Origin: Biscogniauxia marginata
Lineage: Eukaryota; Ascomycota; Sordariomycetes; Xylariales; Xylariaceae
Direction: 5' to 3'
DNA: 59,851 bases
NCBI GenBank assembly: GCA_022695795.1
Contig: MU404216.1
Coordinates: 1-59,851, forward strand
Shown: positions 23,700-36,035 of the stretch, piece after piece
Layout of the letters: every line of letters begins with the position of its first letter
Numbering within the stretch: the stretch's first letter is position 1
Program-made: the position numbers and the translations under genes
Notes under the pieces: generated by a model
The model's database searches: none
Seen by the model: only the letters and a program-made list of their open reading frames with translations
What the model was told of the DNA's origin: nothing

Positions 23700-26580
23700 G
23701 GAGGAAGACGACATGAGGGGAAGAAGTCTTTCTTTTCTTTTTCTTTTTTTTTTGTTGGCACCCCGCAAGACGAAATATCGCTCACTTCTAAACACGGGGT
23801 GCACCCTCTTTGCATAAACGGTGGAGTCCTATTAACGAGATATCATTTGATTTTGGGTTTTCTTATATACTTTAGTTTACGCCCCCTTACGATCAGGTAC
23901 AACAAATCGAGGAATCAGAAACTTATTTGCGGCGTTGAAATCTTTTCGATCTTCTCTATCTCTTATCTGTGTGTGTGTGTGCTAGTTTCGCACCGTCCCG
24001 AGATGGAAATCTAATAATGGTTCTCACGATCTAAGTGGTAGAATGGGAATCTTGGTAGCGAGGGAGACGAACGCCGCCGGCGATATCTGCCCCCCGGTGG
24101 CTAGACTTGGTCGAACCTTGCTTCCGTCACGCTTCGTCACCGTACCACGAACCCAAAAAACTGGGAAAATTGTTGCTAATGCATTAGTGTTGTTCTAGAA
24201 ACCGTGAAGATGCATCCGGATCCGTGCAATGAGGTGTTTTGGTTTTGGTCTGGGTGCTATTGCTGCTTATCTTTGCCACGAATAAAATTTAATAACATGC
24301 AGTTGTCAGGCTATCACCATGCTGCCGTCGCCAATCCTCTTGACCGAGGGATTTACTGCACCCACGACAGCTCATATGGTGAGTCCCAATCTTATACATG
24401 TAATAGGCTTCGTTGAGTCGCCGCACCTCATGGCGATATCTGAGCATGTGCGCTATTATCTTCGATGAGGTGATCATCTACAGATACTACGAGGTACTGC
24501 ATACGTACATACATTAGGTATGTAACAAGAGGTTGCTTGTCTGGCATGTTATTTTTATCGTCGTACACTTCTTCGGGGACACCTGTCTTAGACACATGTC
24601 TCGAATCCCCAGAGCCAATTGCCTATCCATGATCCATACCATGATCCATCCATGACTATAGTCCGTTGTCCTCCCGTTCCGAACACGAAGGTACGCACGT
24701 AGCAAGCGGTTTCACAATACAGAGGTTCGTAGGCCGATTGCCCTATGAGAGGACGGCAACGCTGGCAGCAAGGCACCGCATTAGGAAGTTGATTAGGTCT
24801 AGCGTCGCCCCAGAGAGATTCATTGCATTGCATGCATTACATGCAAATAGGCCTTCCCCGTGACCTCTCCGTGATGACAGTGCAGCTCCTATAGCCTGAC
24901 AAGTGGACTATGCTGCAGGTTCCAGGCTCCCCACGACACTTGAGGTATAGCATTGCTCCCCCCTTTTTCACCTATCGGCTTTTCAAATAACTACCACCGC
25001 GTTCCTACGCAAGGGACTGAGTTGCAGGTACATACATGCACACATGCATCCACCGGTTTATAGCTACCTAAGCAAGTCTATAGTGTTCGAAAGCGTGATA
25101 CCTACCTAGTAAGCCAGGGGGGCCAAACGAACGCATCCAACATCGGTAAACGGTTCGGACTCGGACTCGGACAAGTTTTACCTGCAGGCTGGAGCATCAG
25201 TTGGGTCAACAATGGCCGACATCCATCAAAAAGTAAAATGATAATAATAAGAGACCGGCACTTATATAATTATATTGCATACTACTCATATTTAAGATGG
25301 CCAAACGTGTATCGGGATACATAACTTGGAATCTTCAAATGAGAATGCTATTATTATTTAATATGCATGTGCAATTTGCGGGGCAATAATTCACTCCCCA
25401 CTACCCGTCCCCCGGCTTAGAGGCATTGTATGAACGATACCCCTCTCTCGACACCTTGATAGATAAGATTATCAAATTAAGCCAGTGACGGGTACGCTAC
25501 TAACTCTAGAATCCAGGGTGCATTCAATACCTTAGGTACGCTTCGAGGGCATTTGAGGTTGTAGAGAGGTATACCTACAATGCACACACGATTTAACCTC
25601 TGAAGTTGACGTGGTGAAAACTTGACTCTGCTGACGGAGAGTTTTCTTCTTCATTTTTCTTTTCTTTTTCGGTTGAGCAAGGCTTCTATTCTAAAAAGCC
25701 GCCAGCAGAGATGCGTGCAAACTTGCGCAATTCAAAGGCGCAAATTGGCAATAATCAGTTGGCTACGGTTTGCCTGATAATCTTTTCTTCTGCGTTAGGA
25801 GGTACCTTTTAACAGGGCGAGTTTATTGGTTACGTCACAGATGAGGCGTCTAGTTGGCAGGCATAATAATGGGAGGGACCCTCTCTACTACCACCTTAGG
25901 TACGCACAGGCAGGCACCTACAGTATGTATTGTATTGTACATGGAGCCGCAGCTTAAAGCGTTAGTTTGGCTTGGTACCTCCTATCAGGGCGGCAAGTGG
26001 TTGCTGCAGGAGGATTGAGGCGCATCTCTCCGACGACTTTGCTCCGTCGCCTCCGGAATTCTGATTCGATGCAGCCAATCCCAACCAACTCTCTTCTCCC
26101 ATCTTTACTGCCTACCTAACCTAATCTCACCTTTACTTACTACTACCTACCTATACACCACACTTTGATCCCATCCCATCCCATCCCATCTCATCCTCTT
26201 CTTTCCTTTCCCCTCCCCTTTCCCTTTCCTTTTCGCGGAATTTGGTTAGACAGATAGATCGCAGACAGCGGCCGAACGCCCGAACGAATGCCTGTGCCCA
26301 TGGCCGCCAAGGGTGAGTTGAACACTGCACCATCTTTTTACCCCACGTCCGACTTCACTGCGAATCAGATGTTGCCTGCCTGATCGCCGCTGTGGCGAGG
26401 ACGTTCGACGACCGCGCAAGCACTTCATTCCACTCTAGCCTATTTTTGTGTTGCCCCCATCACCTGCCGGTAGCTTCATACACAAATCATTCCGTCTTGT
26501 ACCTACGCTTCACTCCCTACCGTATACCCTATTACCGATTTGTCTTACTTGATTTCGTGTCTTATCGTCATCTAGACGAC
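23700..26580. other. Intergenic region
   Basis: No gene is recognised. It contains T-rich and CT-rich tracts, a (TG)n stretch near 23970-23981, CCTTAGGTACG motifs at 25530 and 25894, and a CATCCCATCCCATCCC repeat near 26168-26192. The last 300 bp form the leader of the next gene and include a possible small coding exon at 26288-26312. Confidence 0.5.
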
Positions 26581-27720
26581 ATGCCGTCTGCTAACACTCC
26601 CGCAACAGTGGGCATCATCGCCCTCACCGTAGCCGTCACGGCTGCCGTGGCAGTCTACGAATCCCCCGAGCTACAACGTATGGCCAACGACCTCCGCCGT
26701 CGAATCGCTATTGCTCTCCACGCCTTCGGTGACAGAATTAGTCCGCAAGAACGAGAGAATCTGTTTAACAGACCTGAAGATGCCGAAGGTTTCCTGCGAT
26801 CACGGGGGATGCTGGGTGCCGAGGGCGAACCTGGCGTCGACGCCGACGACGAGACCCGCCGACGGCAGCGGGAAGAGTTGATGTATTGGAACACTCTGCG
26901 CGAAGAGAAGAAGAGGGGCCAGCAACACAGGGACCCTGAGAAAACAGACGTACGGCGCCGGAGCTCGACTCGAGGCTCAAGTTTTGATGATTTTATGCAG
27001 CCGGACGAAAAGGCCGAGAAGGGAACTTTTGTTTTCCAGACCGGATCCGAACTTCAGAACAGCACAGGGCTTATCCGACGCCGTGGCGATGGTGCTCGAG
27101 GCCTGAGCCCTCCCCCGTACGCGAACCCCTTTGCCAACGAGAATGGAATCGACGACGACATTGCCTTTGAGAACAGCTTGATGGACCCCGAGAAGGATGA
27201 ACTTATGTCCGATATCTATAGTGCAACCGATGCAGGAAAAGAACCGTCCGCACAGACTCCCACGTTATCACCAACCCCAGCTCCCCCGCTTCCCGCATCC
27301 ACTTCGACTCTAGTGGATGTCAACGTGCCGGATACGCCAACAGAACGTGAGCTCGGCCCAGACGAATTCATGACCGCCGGACAAGACGACCGTGAAGAGG
27401 CCTACAGCTCGATCCAGGCTTGGGCCGAGCAGTCCTCGACAAACCCTAGCTTCTACTCGCCGCTACCTGTGTCACCGGCCGCACCCCTATCGGAACCCGA
27501 GCTCATTAGCGACGACGGCATCATGACACCTACCGACACTGCCTCTCTGGCGGGATCCGGCGAGGATATAGGAGAGGAAGCCCGTTCGGCGAGATCGGAA
27601 AGCCGAGGTGCATACTACGACGTGATGAGTGAGGACGAGGGCATGATGACCCCGGCAAGCTGGACCGAGGTTGGCAGCGTAGTTAGCGAAAGCGACAGCG
27701 GTGCAGCCGTCCATGCCTAA
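26581..27720 (+). CDS. N-terminally membrane-anchored acidic hypothetical protein
   Basis: An uninterrupted 379-aa frame beginning MPSANTPATVGIIALTVAV. Residues about 8-28 form one hydrophobic span, after which the chain is polar. A helical, charged part follows (LQRMANDLRRRIAIALHAFG, then a stretch rich in E and R), and then a long, probably disordered, acidic, Ser/Pro/Thr-rich region with PPPYANPF and repeated SEDEG/ESDSG-like patches. It may sit in an organelle or ER membrane facing the cytosol (inference). I do not recognise a named family. The frame is open upstream to 26392, but that part has no coding character and an acceptor-like ATCTAG ends at 26575. A spliced upstream start at 26288 (8 codons, donor GTGAGT at 26313) would also be in frame and add ten residues. 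The gene is convergent with the metallopeptidase gene. Confidence 0.8.
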   Translation: MPSANTPATVGIIALTVAVTAAVAVYESPELQRMANDLRRRIAIALHAFGDRISPQERENLFNRPEDAEGFLRSRGMLGAEGEPGVDADDETRRRQREELMYWNTLREEKKRGQQHRDPEKTDVRRRSSTRGSSFDDFMQPDEKAEKGTFVFQTGSELQNSTGLIRRRGDGARGLSPPPYANPFANENGIDDDIAFENSLMDPEKDELMSDIYSATDAGKEPSAQTPTLSPTPAPPLPASTSTLVDVNVPDTPTERELGPDEFMTAGQDDREEAYSSIQAWAEQSSTNPSFYSPLPVSPAAPLSEPELISDDGIMTPTDTASLAGSGEDIGEEARSARSESRGAYYDVMSEDEGMMTPASWTEVGSVVSESDSGAAVHA

Positions 27721-28238
27721 ATGATAAGAAGACACAGAATGAAAACTTCCATACTGGCCTTTCATTTCTGTCTCACTCATCCTTTGTGTTGATTCGACTT
27801 CTGTGCGTATGGGTTTCATATGGCATGGCGTTTCTGTTTGCAGGCTACAGGGGTTTATGTTTTCCCATTGGAGAAAGGATTTCCCTCCCAACAGGGTTTA
27901 TAGGGATTAGGGTCTCAGCATTATTTCTGTAGATGTCATTAAATTATCATATATCATTCTCAATCCCCTGGTATCAGATATGGGGGGCTATCTAGTCTGT
28001 CTCAGGTGTGGCTTTGTTCTGTAATGCCTTGCAGGACAGTCAGTCATCTGATCTGTCCGTCTGCCTGTCTAAGCTCTAGGTTGTGATCAGTCTACGGGAT
28101 AATTAGGTGACTGGTCGACTAGAGACATATTACCCTGAATGTCCCAAGAATTTTAGGGGACGTGTCTACCTGGGGGAGGGGGCGTCGTAGAAGGATCACG
28201 TTACGGAAGCTTAGGTGTGGCCTGACTAGAGTCAGACT
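27721..28238. other. Intergenic, convergent 3' ends
   Basis: This 518-bp stretch lies between two convergent stop codons. No gene or repeat of note is seen. Confidence 0.6.
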
Positions 28239-29186
28239 CTACTTGCCTCCATCCACAGCGGCCTCGACACTACTCTCATCGTCCGTCCGCAGCCCCTCCT
28301 CCTCCTCGCCCTTCTTCTGCTCCTTCTCCTCTTGCTTCTCCTTTTTCTTCTTCTTCAAACTCTCCTTATAGTCCTCCCATAGCTGCCCTACCGGCCCGCC
28401 CAGCAGCTCCGTCCAGAAGGCCTTCTCCTCGTACCGCTCGACCCTGAGCTTCTCGTTGAGCCGACGCACCGTGCCGGCACCGAACCGGCCCTCGAGGTAC
28501 TCGAGGAAGAAGGCCGTGCGCTGGTACCCGGCGTCCCACCTCTCGCCGGCATCCTCACCCCCGTCCTCGCCCCCGCCGGGCCTCTTCCAGTGCGGCGGCG
28601 CCAGCCCGGCGCCGAGCCGCACCCAGTCGGCCACGCCCTCGATCAGGCCGCCCGGCGCCGCGCCGCGGCCGTTCCACTGGTAGCAGTGCACGAGCTCGTG
28701 GAGGACGACGCCGGCGATCTCGGGGGCGCGCCGCGAGGGCGGCGCGATGCCGGCCACGTAGCGCAGCGAGAGGTGGATCTCCTTGTGCTGCGCCGGGTCC
28801 AGGTCTATCCCCGTCGTGTACGCCACGCCGTCCATGTCCCGCAGGATCAGGGTCACGGAGCGCGTCGGGGGGCAGTGCGTCGCCGGTTCGGACGCGGAGG
28901 CCGGGTAGAGGTGTCGCTGGACGGCGCGGATGCTGTCGGGCAGGAGCGTGGGCGCCGAGGTCGCGGCCAGGAAGATGGACGTGCCTGCGTGGTCGAGGTC
29001 GTTTATGTGGAGGCGGATTTTGGGGAGAGGCGGAGAGGAGGAGGAGGAGGAGGAGGAGGAGGATTCGCTACCCGGTTGCTTGGGTCGCGTCGGGAGCGGC
29101 GAGGGCGTCGGGGCGGAGTTCGCGGACGACATGCCGGGCAGGAAGATGGGTGGCGGGACGGGGGTGGTGTCCGGTGGGAGGGGCAT
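28239..29186 (-). CDS. BSP-family (basic secretory protein-like) zinc metallopeptidase
   Basis: An intronless 315-aa gene. The core matches the basic-secretory-protein/peptidase family of plants, bacteria and fungi. It shows IRLHINDLDHAGTSIF at the domain start, IHLSLRYVAGI, and the zinc-binding HExxH in GVVLHELVHCYQWNG, followed by GLIEGVADWVRL, whose acidic residues fit the family's third ligand region. The C-terminal part has YQRTAFFLEYLEGRFG and ends with a Lys/Glu-rich tail. The N-terminus is Pro/Ser-rich (including a run of ten Ser) and shows no signal peptide, unlike secreted plant members, so a cytosolic location is possible. A start at the internal Met of PGMSSANSAP is an alternative. 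Coding sequence is strongly GC-rich, which produces long spurious frames on the opposite strand. It is divergent from STU1. Confidence 0.87.
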   Translation of the reverse strand: MPLPPDTTPVPPPIFLPGMSSANSAPTPSPLPTRPKQPGSESSSSSSSSSSPPLPKIRLHINDLDHAGTSIFLAATSAPTLLPDSIRAVQRHLYPASASEPATHCPPTRSVTLILRDMDGVAYTTGIDLDPAQHKEIHLSLRYVAGIAPPSRRAPEIAGVVLHELVHCYQWNGRGAAPGGLIEGVADWVRLGAGLAPPHWKRPGGGEDGGEDAGERWDAGYQRTAFFLEYLEGRFGAGTVRRLNEKLRVERYEEKAFWTELLGGPVGQLWEDYKESLKKKKKEKQEEKEQKKGEEEEGLRTDDESSVEAAVDGGK

Positions 29187-30175
29187 TAGACGGTGAAGGG
29201 GGGGAGAAGGTCGTGGAATAGTTCAAGTCGCCTCTTAGGTACGTTATGCTTCTGCTCCTTCTATGTACTCGTGGCTACATCCGAGAGTCATATGCCAAAA
29301 AAAGAACAAAGAAAGAAAAAGAAATAGAGGAAGAGTGGTGTTATGATATCACATCTATGTGGTAGGAGGCAGAGAGTTGTTGACTTACAGCCCCTCAGTC
29401 GGTTTCAATTTACTTGGCGGGGGAGTAACAGGGCAGGGATTTAAGATTAGACCGGTTGCTGGCTTACCTTGCTTGGAGCTTAGGTACATAAGCCCGCTAA
29501 TCGCTAGTGCTGGTTACACTGTTAAGTGGTCCCGTCAACATCAACATTGGGGACAACAACAGCAGTAGGTTACCCCGTACAGATTACAACTCTGGGGCTT
29601 GGCCGGCGGCCACGGCAACCACTCGCAACATGAGGAATATTTTTATCCCATCTTTTGTTGTTGGTATTACAAACTTATACCTGCAGTTGACTTACGGGAT
29701 ATCTTCATACAGAGGTTTCCTTATTTTTCTTCTTCTTCTTCATCTCTACAAGTAGTACTACCTTAGTTCACTCTTCACATGCGCAAATATTGACTTGGCT
29801 AACCTAAATCGGTACGTGAAGTTAAGACACCTTGACTTATCATTTCTGATTACCCAGCTTATGAAACAAGACAAGCTGTTTAGGCTCTAAATTAATTTAC
29901 GAGCCACTAGTCTTTGCGCGCACCAACTCGCAACCACAACTACCCAAAACTTATCCTCCAGTCTGTTTTTATTCCTCCCCCTATCCCGACCAGCCCGCAC
30001 ATATACACCGTCCGTTGCGGCCTACATACAGTACATATCTACTTGCATAGTACTTGTATACAACACCTGCCTGTGTCAAATCCACACCCCCATCTCCGCA
30101 TCGTCCGCCTACACGGACCAGCGCATTTTGCTACCACACACCCACGAACTGCCAGATCCTCAATCGCCGGGGATC
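29187..30175. promoter_or_regulatory. Divergent promoter region, metallopeptidase / STU1
   Basis: A 989-bp segment between divergent start codons. It has TTAGGTAC motifs near 29235 and 29480, A-rich and T-rich tracts, and a C-rich leader before STU1. No coding signal is seen. Confidence 0.55.
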
Positions 30176-33100
30176 ATGGCTGAGAAACTTTCCGACGACC
30201 AGGTCGCCACACTATTGGCCATCCTGAGGAAGGACGTCTCTGTCGATGCGAAGATCCAACACGTCAACGCCGTCAAGTCGGGCATCAAGCAGCACAATGT
30301 ACCCGACAGCTGCGTCGCACCACTCTTCGACGCCCTGCGACTGGCCTCGAGCTCCCACAACTCCGCCCTCGTCAATGCAGGCTTTACGGCCTTGAACCAC
30401 CTGCTCGCACGCCTGTCGCGACAGGAGCCCAAGTATCTCTCCCGCGAGGCGAAGCAAACCCTGCCGCTCATCGTCGACAAGATGGGCGACCCGAAGGACA
30501 AGTTCAGGGCTCTGGCCATACAGGCCATGGCCACCATGTACGCCCAAGTCCCGCTGGACGCCGAGCGATTCGTGCGCAACACCGCCATGGTTGGGAAGAA
30601 CCCCCGGGCCAAGGAGGCCGGCATGCAGTGGCTGCTCCAGGTGCGCGCACCCGTCCTGCATATCGTGATTTGATAAGGGAGGGAAGCGCTGACGACAGAC
30701 AGATGCACAATGAACACGGCCTGCAGTTTCGTGCCTACGTACCCATGTTGATGGAGCTGCTAGAGGACGCCGATGGAATGGTTCGAGATGCCGCCAAGGC
30801 CACTGTGATAGAACTATTCAGGTACGTGAAAACGTCGCTCTCCTTACTGGTTGCTGCGCAAAAACGAAAGCCCCCCAAAAAGCCGGCTAACATCATTACA
30901 GACCCGCACCCAACGCGGCAAAATCAGATTTGAAGAGACAGTTGAAGAACTTCAAAGTGCGACCCGCTATTGAACAAGCTATCGTGAAGGAATTAGGCCC
31001 GATCTCGACGAGGACGGACCCGGACTCGCGCCCAGGCTCTGCTATGCAGACGAGACCGAACCTTGCTGCGAGCGTTTCGTCCCTTGGGAGTGAGCGCCCG
31101 GCCGACCGGCCGATCACCCCCATGCCAGAAGCCAATGCTGAAGCAGTCGAACCCTCCTACGTCAACACCCAACGAGAGCTCGAGGACATATTCAGGGATA
31201 TGCACCCGTGGTTTGAAGGCAAGGAGACGGAGCAGAATTGGTTGAAGCGAGAAGAGAGCATGACGAAGCTGAGGAGACTCATTGCCGGCAATGTGGCCTC
31301 CGACTTCCCTGATGCTTTCATCGCGGGCTGCCGGGGTCTGTTGGATGGAATCATCAAGGCCGTCATTTCCTTGCGCACAAGTCTTTCCAAGGAGGGCTGT
31401 GCCTTTGTTCACGATCTCGCTAACGCCTTTGGCCCGGCAATGGATCCGATGGTTGAATTGCTTATGCAGACTTTCATCAAACTATGCGCAGCCACGAAGA
31501 AGATCGCCTCTCACTTGGCTAACACTACGGTAGACGTACTCATTGGTAGGACAACATACAATGCTAGGATCATGCAACATATATGGGGTGCCTGTCAAGA
31601 TAAGAATGTGCAACCGCGGATGTACGCTACGGGTTGGCTGAAGACTCTGCTCAAAAAAGAGGCACATCACAAAAACCACCTTGAGCACGGTGGCGGTGCG
31701 GAACTCATCGAGAAATGCATCAAGAAGGGTCTCAATGATCCAAACCCCGGCGTGCGTGAAAAGATGCGTGCAACATATTGGTTGTTTGCGACGATTTTCC
31801 CCGTAAGAGCGGAAGCGTAAGTTGGACTTCCACATCATTGAGACCACCCTTTTTACTAATTTTCAACTAGGATCATGGATTCTCTTGATGGCACTGCCCA
31901 GAAACTATTACAAAAAGACTCTCATAATCCGAATTCACCGAAGAAATCTGATCCAGCAGCAGCAGCAGCACCAACCACACGCCCCGGGTTGGGCCTATCT
32001 AAGAGTACGATGACTGCTTCAAAGCCTTCGCTGAGGGAGACCATGTTGGCGCAGAAGAAAGCTCTTTCTACGAGAAACTTGCCTACTCGGCCGGGCTCCG
32101 CGATGGCTTCCATATCCCCTGCGCGGGCGGCCCCGAATGTATCAAGTACGCCATCTACCGCTGCTGGAACGACGCCAGCGACTAGGACTCGTCCGGAATC
32201 CGCGGCGAAATCCCATGGCGGTATGTCGGTGGCCCCTATGCGACCAGCTAGGAGGCGACCCGAAATGGCGGCTCGGCCTGCTACTGCTGGCCCGTATTCT
32301 GTTCGCAGTCATGATGCGCCGGCAGTGGAACGAACAAGTCCTTCTGACAACATGAAAAATAAGATGGCCACGCCGAAGACAATCTCGGGATCTCCTAGGA
32401 GGACGGCACCGAAGACTCGACCAGGTCATGTCAGTACTCACAGCGAGTCGAGCATCCCGACACCATCGAAAGCAGCGGCTAGTAAGACGGTTGCTTCTCC
32501 CCGGGCTAGCCCCGCTAGTCCAGCCAGAGCTAAAACCTCACTCAATGGTCTAATGTCTAGCAGCCCTTCAAAGGCGAACGAAGATATCACCCTTCTTGTG
32601 CCAAGCATATCAAATTTGAAGGAAAGTCTGCAGCCCACATCTCCCAAGGCATCCCCGAGGACTTCTCCGCAGGTACCAGTAGTACCTCATGGAGATAGTA
32701 CAATCCAACCAGGATCTGTCACAGGGACACCGTCAAAGTCCGTTAAGGTATACGAAGACCCATTCACTGAGGAGCAGAAAACGCCTCAGCCAACTTCAAA
32801 TGACGCAATAGAACGACCTGTGCTCGAAGACAAGCCTGTTAACGAGGCTGCAGCTAATCTCACCCGCACTCCCACACAGTCTAGTGATATCTCCAGTAGC
32901 CCTGCATTCTCCTCTGACAAGCTCCGGCAAAACTCTCGTCTCCTCGACAGTGGCATTGCTCGCGTGAAAGCGCAAAACCTAGACGTGCATGGATTCCGCA
33001 AGCTGCAAAGTCTCATTCGTGATAACAAATCGCCTTTTAGTGACGAGAAATTCGATGCTCTATTGCTGGGCTTGTTCCACTACCTCGAATCCCCCCTTAG

Positions 33101-33665
33101 CAACCTTGCCCCCGAGAGGGTACAAGATGTAAAGGCACAGATTCTTGCCACCATCAAGCTTCTCCTCAAGAAGGCCCGTGATAATTTCCAGCCTCATGTA
33201 TCACGTGGCATCGAGGCTCTGCTCAACACGCGAGCCTGCTACGAGGCCCGAACACACATAGTAAGCGGGCTTGAACTTTTTGCAGATGAGCTGGTGAACA
33301 TTGGTGATGCCGACGAGATCACGGTGACTTTGACGCGAAGCCTAAGCAAGATGGACACGGACACGACCGGCTACCGCAGCATGAGCATGGGCTTGCACGT
33401 ACTGAAGCAGCTGATGGACACGAAGCCGTCGTTCGTGCCCAACGACAGCGAGATCAACGGCCTCGCGGACCTGGCCGCAAGGTGCCTGGAGAGCAAGGAG
33501 AGCGGCGTGCGGATGGACGCCGTCCAGCTCTGCGTGGCCCTGCACACGCGGCTGGGGGACGCTAGGTTCTGGGAGAGCATGAAGGGCGTCAGGGACGACC
33601 CCAAGAGCCTCATTACTTATTACGTGGTCAAGCGGCAGCGCGAGGTAGGGGGCACCCCTTCCTAG
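30176..33665 (+). CDS. STU1: CLASP-family microtubule-binding protein Stu1
   Basis: Stu1/CLASP binds tubulin through TOG domains and stabilises spindle and cytoplasmic microtubules. Exons are 30176-30640, 30703-30821, 30902-31816 and 31871-33665, giving 1097 aa, close to other filamentous fungal orthologues. Introns are 62, 80 and 54 nt with donors GTGCGC, GTACGT and GTAAGT; the last has a TACTAAT branch. The N-terminus (MAEKLSDDQVATLLAILRKD) begins an HEAT/TOG repeat array (LFDALRLASSS, FTALNHLLARLSRQ, LLEDADGMVRDAAKATVIEL). The CLASP N-terminal domain follows (ELEDIFRDMHPWFEGKETEQ to PNPGVREKMRATYW). A Ser/Pro/Arg-rich basic linker with SPRRTAPKTRPG-like motifs, probably microtubule-binding, leads to a C-terminal helical-repeat domain. 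The in-frame Met at 30128 lies in the leader and is unlikely to be the start. Confidence 0.93.
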
Positions 33666-33943
33666 AGCACGAACCGCCGGCGCCGGCGCCTACTCTTCCT
33701 CCTCCTCATCCTGCTCCTGCTCTTACTACTACTTATGTGGGCCGCTTCTAAGCCGTCTTTTTGTCCTTTATGTGTACTACTGTCCTCCCCAGAGGTTCCC
33801 CTCTTGGCGGCTATTAGGCGCTGGCGGACTACATTGTCACGATCTCATAAACTTGGCCGGGTTGTTTGTCTGGCGTACAAGCCGGTTGTGGGTTTTTTCT
33901 CTCTTTCCCTTTCTTACCTCTTCTTGAAAATGAAGAGACAGAT

Positions 33944-33978
<35 letters not shown>

Positions 33979-36035
33979 TTAATGTTCATGTCAATTGAGG
34001 GAGGAAAATTATTTTCTGATTATTACCTGCCTAGTTGTTTTTTCTTCCTCATTGTCTATGTCTATGTCTCTATTTTTCTTTTTAATCTGGCCTTGGAATG
34101 AATGCCTTGGAAACGGGCATAGTGAAAAATGAAGGGAAGGGAGCGTACGCGCGTGTTTTGTGCGGTGGTAATGGCGGTGGTGGGGACGATGGGGATGGGT
34201 GGTGATGGAAGGATGGAAGGAAGGGATAAGGCGAAAGCTTCACATACACACAATATCCAAACTTGGGAGTTCAGTTACTTTTGGGTTTTTTTTTTCGACA
34301 GGGGAATAAAAGGGGTTTGCAATTGGGGGTTGTTTAATTTTTCCGCCCTTTTCCCCCCTTTCCGAGTCTATACGATGTTTCCGTGTACATAATACATGTG
34401 TTATATTACTTTATTTGTTCTCGGATGAGGTTTCTTTTCTTTTTCCTTTTTCCTCTTGGGGTTTTGTATCCTCGGTTTTCTCGCTAAGGGGAGGAGGACG
34501 AGGAGGAGGAGGAAACGGTTTCTGAAAGCCTCTGAGTAATTTTTTTTTCCTGTGTAATGTATTTATAATACGAAACTTGTAATTGAGGATTATACCCAAA
34601 GTCCAGGGGGCTATAGGTATAGGTATATTATTGCCTATTTTAGGAATCTTGGTGGTTTATTTTGCAAAGGCGGGGAGGGGGTGTCTAATAGCGGCATAGT
34701 ATTTTTTTATATTACCTTTGGTCAACTTAAGCTATATTACTTTCTGATTCTTGGATGACGGTGGCTTTTGTTGGAAATAATTTAGATCATGGCTACCTAA
34801 GCAAGGGAATGAGCTGTAACACTAGGAAGACCGGACAACAGAGAGTGAGTTTAGTTGCAGAGGGACTGCGCCCGTGCTTTTATATTGGTCTTTAGTTCTG
34901 GTTTCTTCGCGCAGCAACTAGCATCGTGCGAAGCAAAATAAACAAATCTTTCGGGGGTCCTCTTTGTCCAAGGTGCGATCCGGGGGTCAGGAACGCGCTA
35001 CAGCGCCGCAGCTCGACAATAGGAGTGCAGCATTTCGCTCCTTTCCAAGTCCGAGACTCTACAATCCGGAGCAGATGCCGGCAAGCCGACACCCTCTCGG
35101 ACGGCAATTTTCAGCCCGGTTCTCAAGTAATATTATCTGTCGCAAACTGGGCTCTGGAGAACCGAAATCCGCAACGAAATAGGCTTATAGTATTAGGAAG
35201 TTCAGCAAGGTCATTTCTCTTGCCGGGTCGGGCCAACGTGGCCCAATAGATCAGCGGGAAGCGAGGCGTGGCCAAAACTCGGGTTCCCTGATAGCTCCGG
35301 TTAGCACAACCGGAATGATAGCCGAGGTGGAACTAGGCACGTAGGTGTCTCGTTGTGAGGGCTCCAGCTTTAGGTGATTTTGATGCGACGACGAGGTACA
35401 TTCATTGAAGGAAAGGGCTTATGTATGTAGGCTGCTAGAGCAAGATCTCCAGGTCGAAGCAATTCGACGCTGGGGTGTTTCGTAGCGGGCGAATCGTTGA
35501 ATCTGTCGAGCGAGAGATTTCAGCTTTGGAATCAGCTTTACCTACCTCCTAGTTGTAATGAATAGATTTTGAAAGATACGACTCTTAGTAAGAAAGAATA
35601 ATATATAATTCCGCCGCGCTCTCAACCCTGCGCGACCCGGAGTACCGGACAGCTCTTCAGCCGTTTTCTTGATAGGTCTTAATTTTGTTTTGTTTTGGAG
35701 GAAACCACAAGAGTAGGTAACTAAACACATTCATTGCCTCTCCCGTCGCCAAGGCTAGACGTCGCTTTTGGGTGTCCTTGGCCATCGAAGACGCTGTCGT
35801 GGGTGCCTGCTACGGTCATAAGTTCCTAGGGATTTTCCAATGCATCTAGTCGCCTCTAAACAATGCGGACTTCAAACCATTCTGGACCAGCCATTTTAGC
35901 TGCCATTCTGAGTTGTAGGTTTGAGATTTCTAAAGTAACCTCACTTTCAACCCCTTTTTTCGTGTGTTTGTTTTCAGCCTCAACATAGTTGCCAAAGGGT
36001 AGGTACCTTGTACATTTGTTGTTTCCACAACTTGA
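33666..36035. other. Intergenic region with AGGC microsatellite
   Basis: No intact gene is seen. It includes (AGGC)n at 33944-33978, poly-T and poly-C tracts, and an A/G-rich stretch near 34487-34513. The end of this stretch leads into the PUF relic without recognisable upstream PUF repeats. Confidence 0.55.
33944..33978 (+). repeat. (AGGC)n microsatellite
   Basis: About eight to nine tandem copies of the tetranucleotide AGGC, ending in GGCAGGTT, in the 3' flank of STU1. It is likely length-polymorphic between strains. Confidence 0.9.

Noticed and set aside
28590..29196. Plus-strand frames opposite the metallopeptidase
   Set aside because: Shadow frames of a strongly GC-biased gene; composition is Arg/Gly/Val-rich and meaningless.
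30128..30175. Upstream in-frame start for STU1
   Set aside because: The extension has no CLASP similarity and lies in a C-rich leader; MAEKLSDDQ matches the family start.
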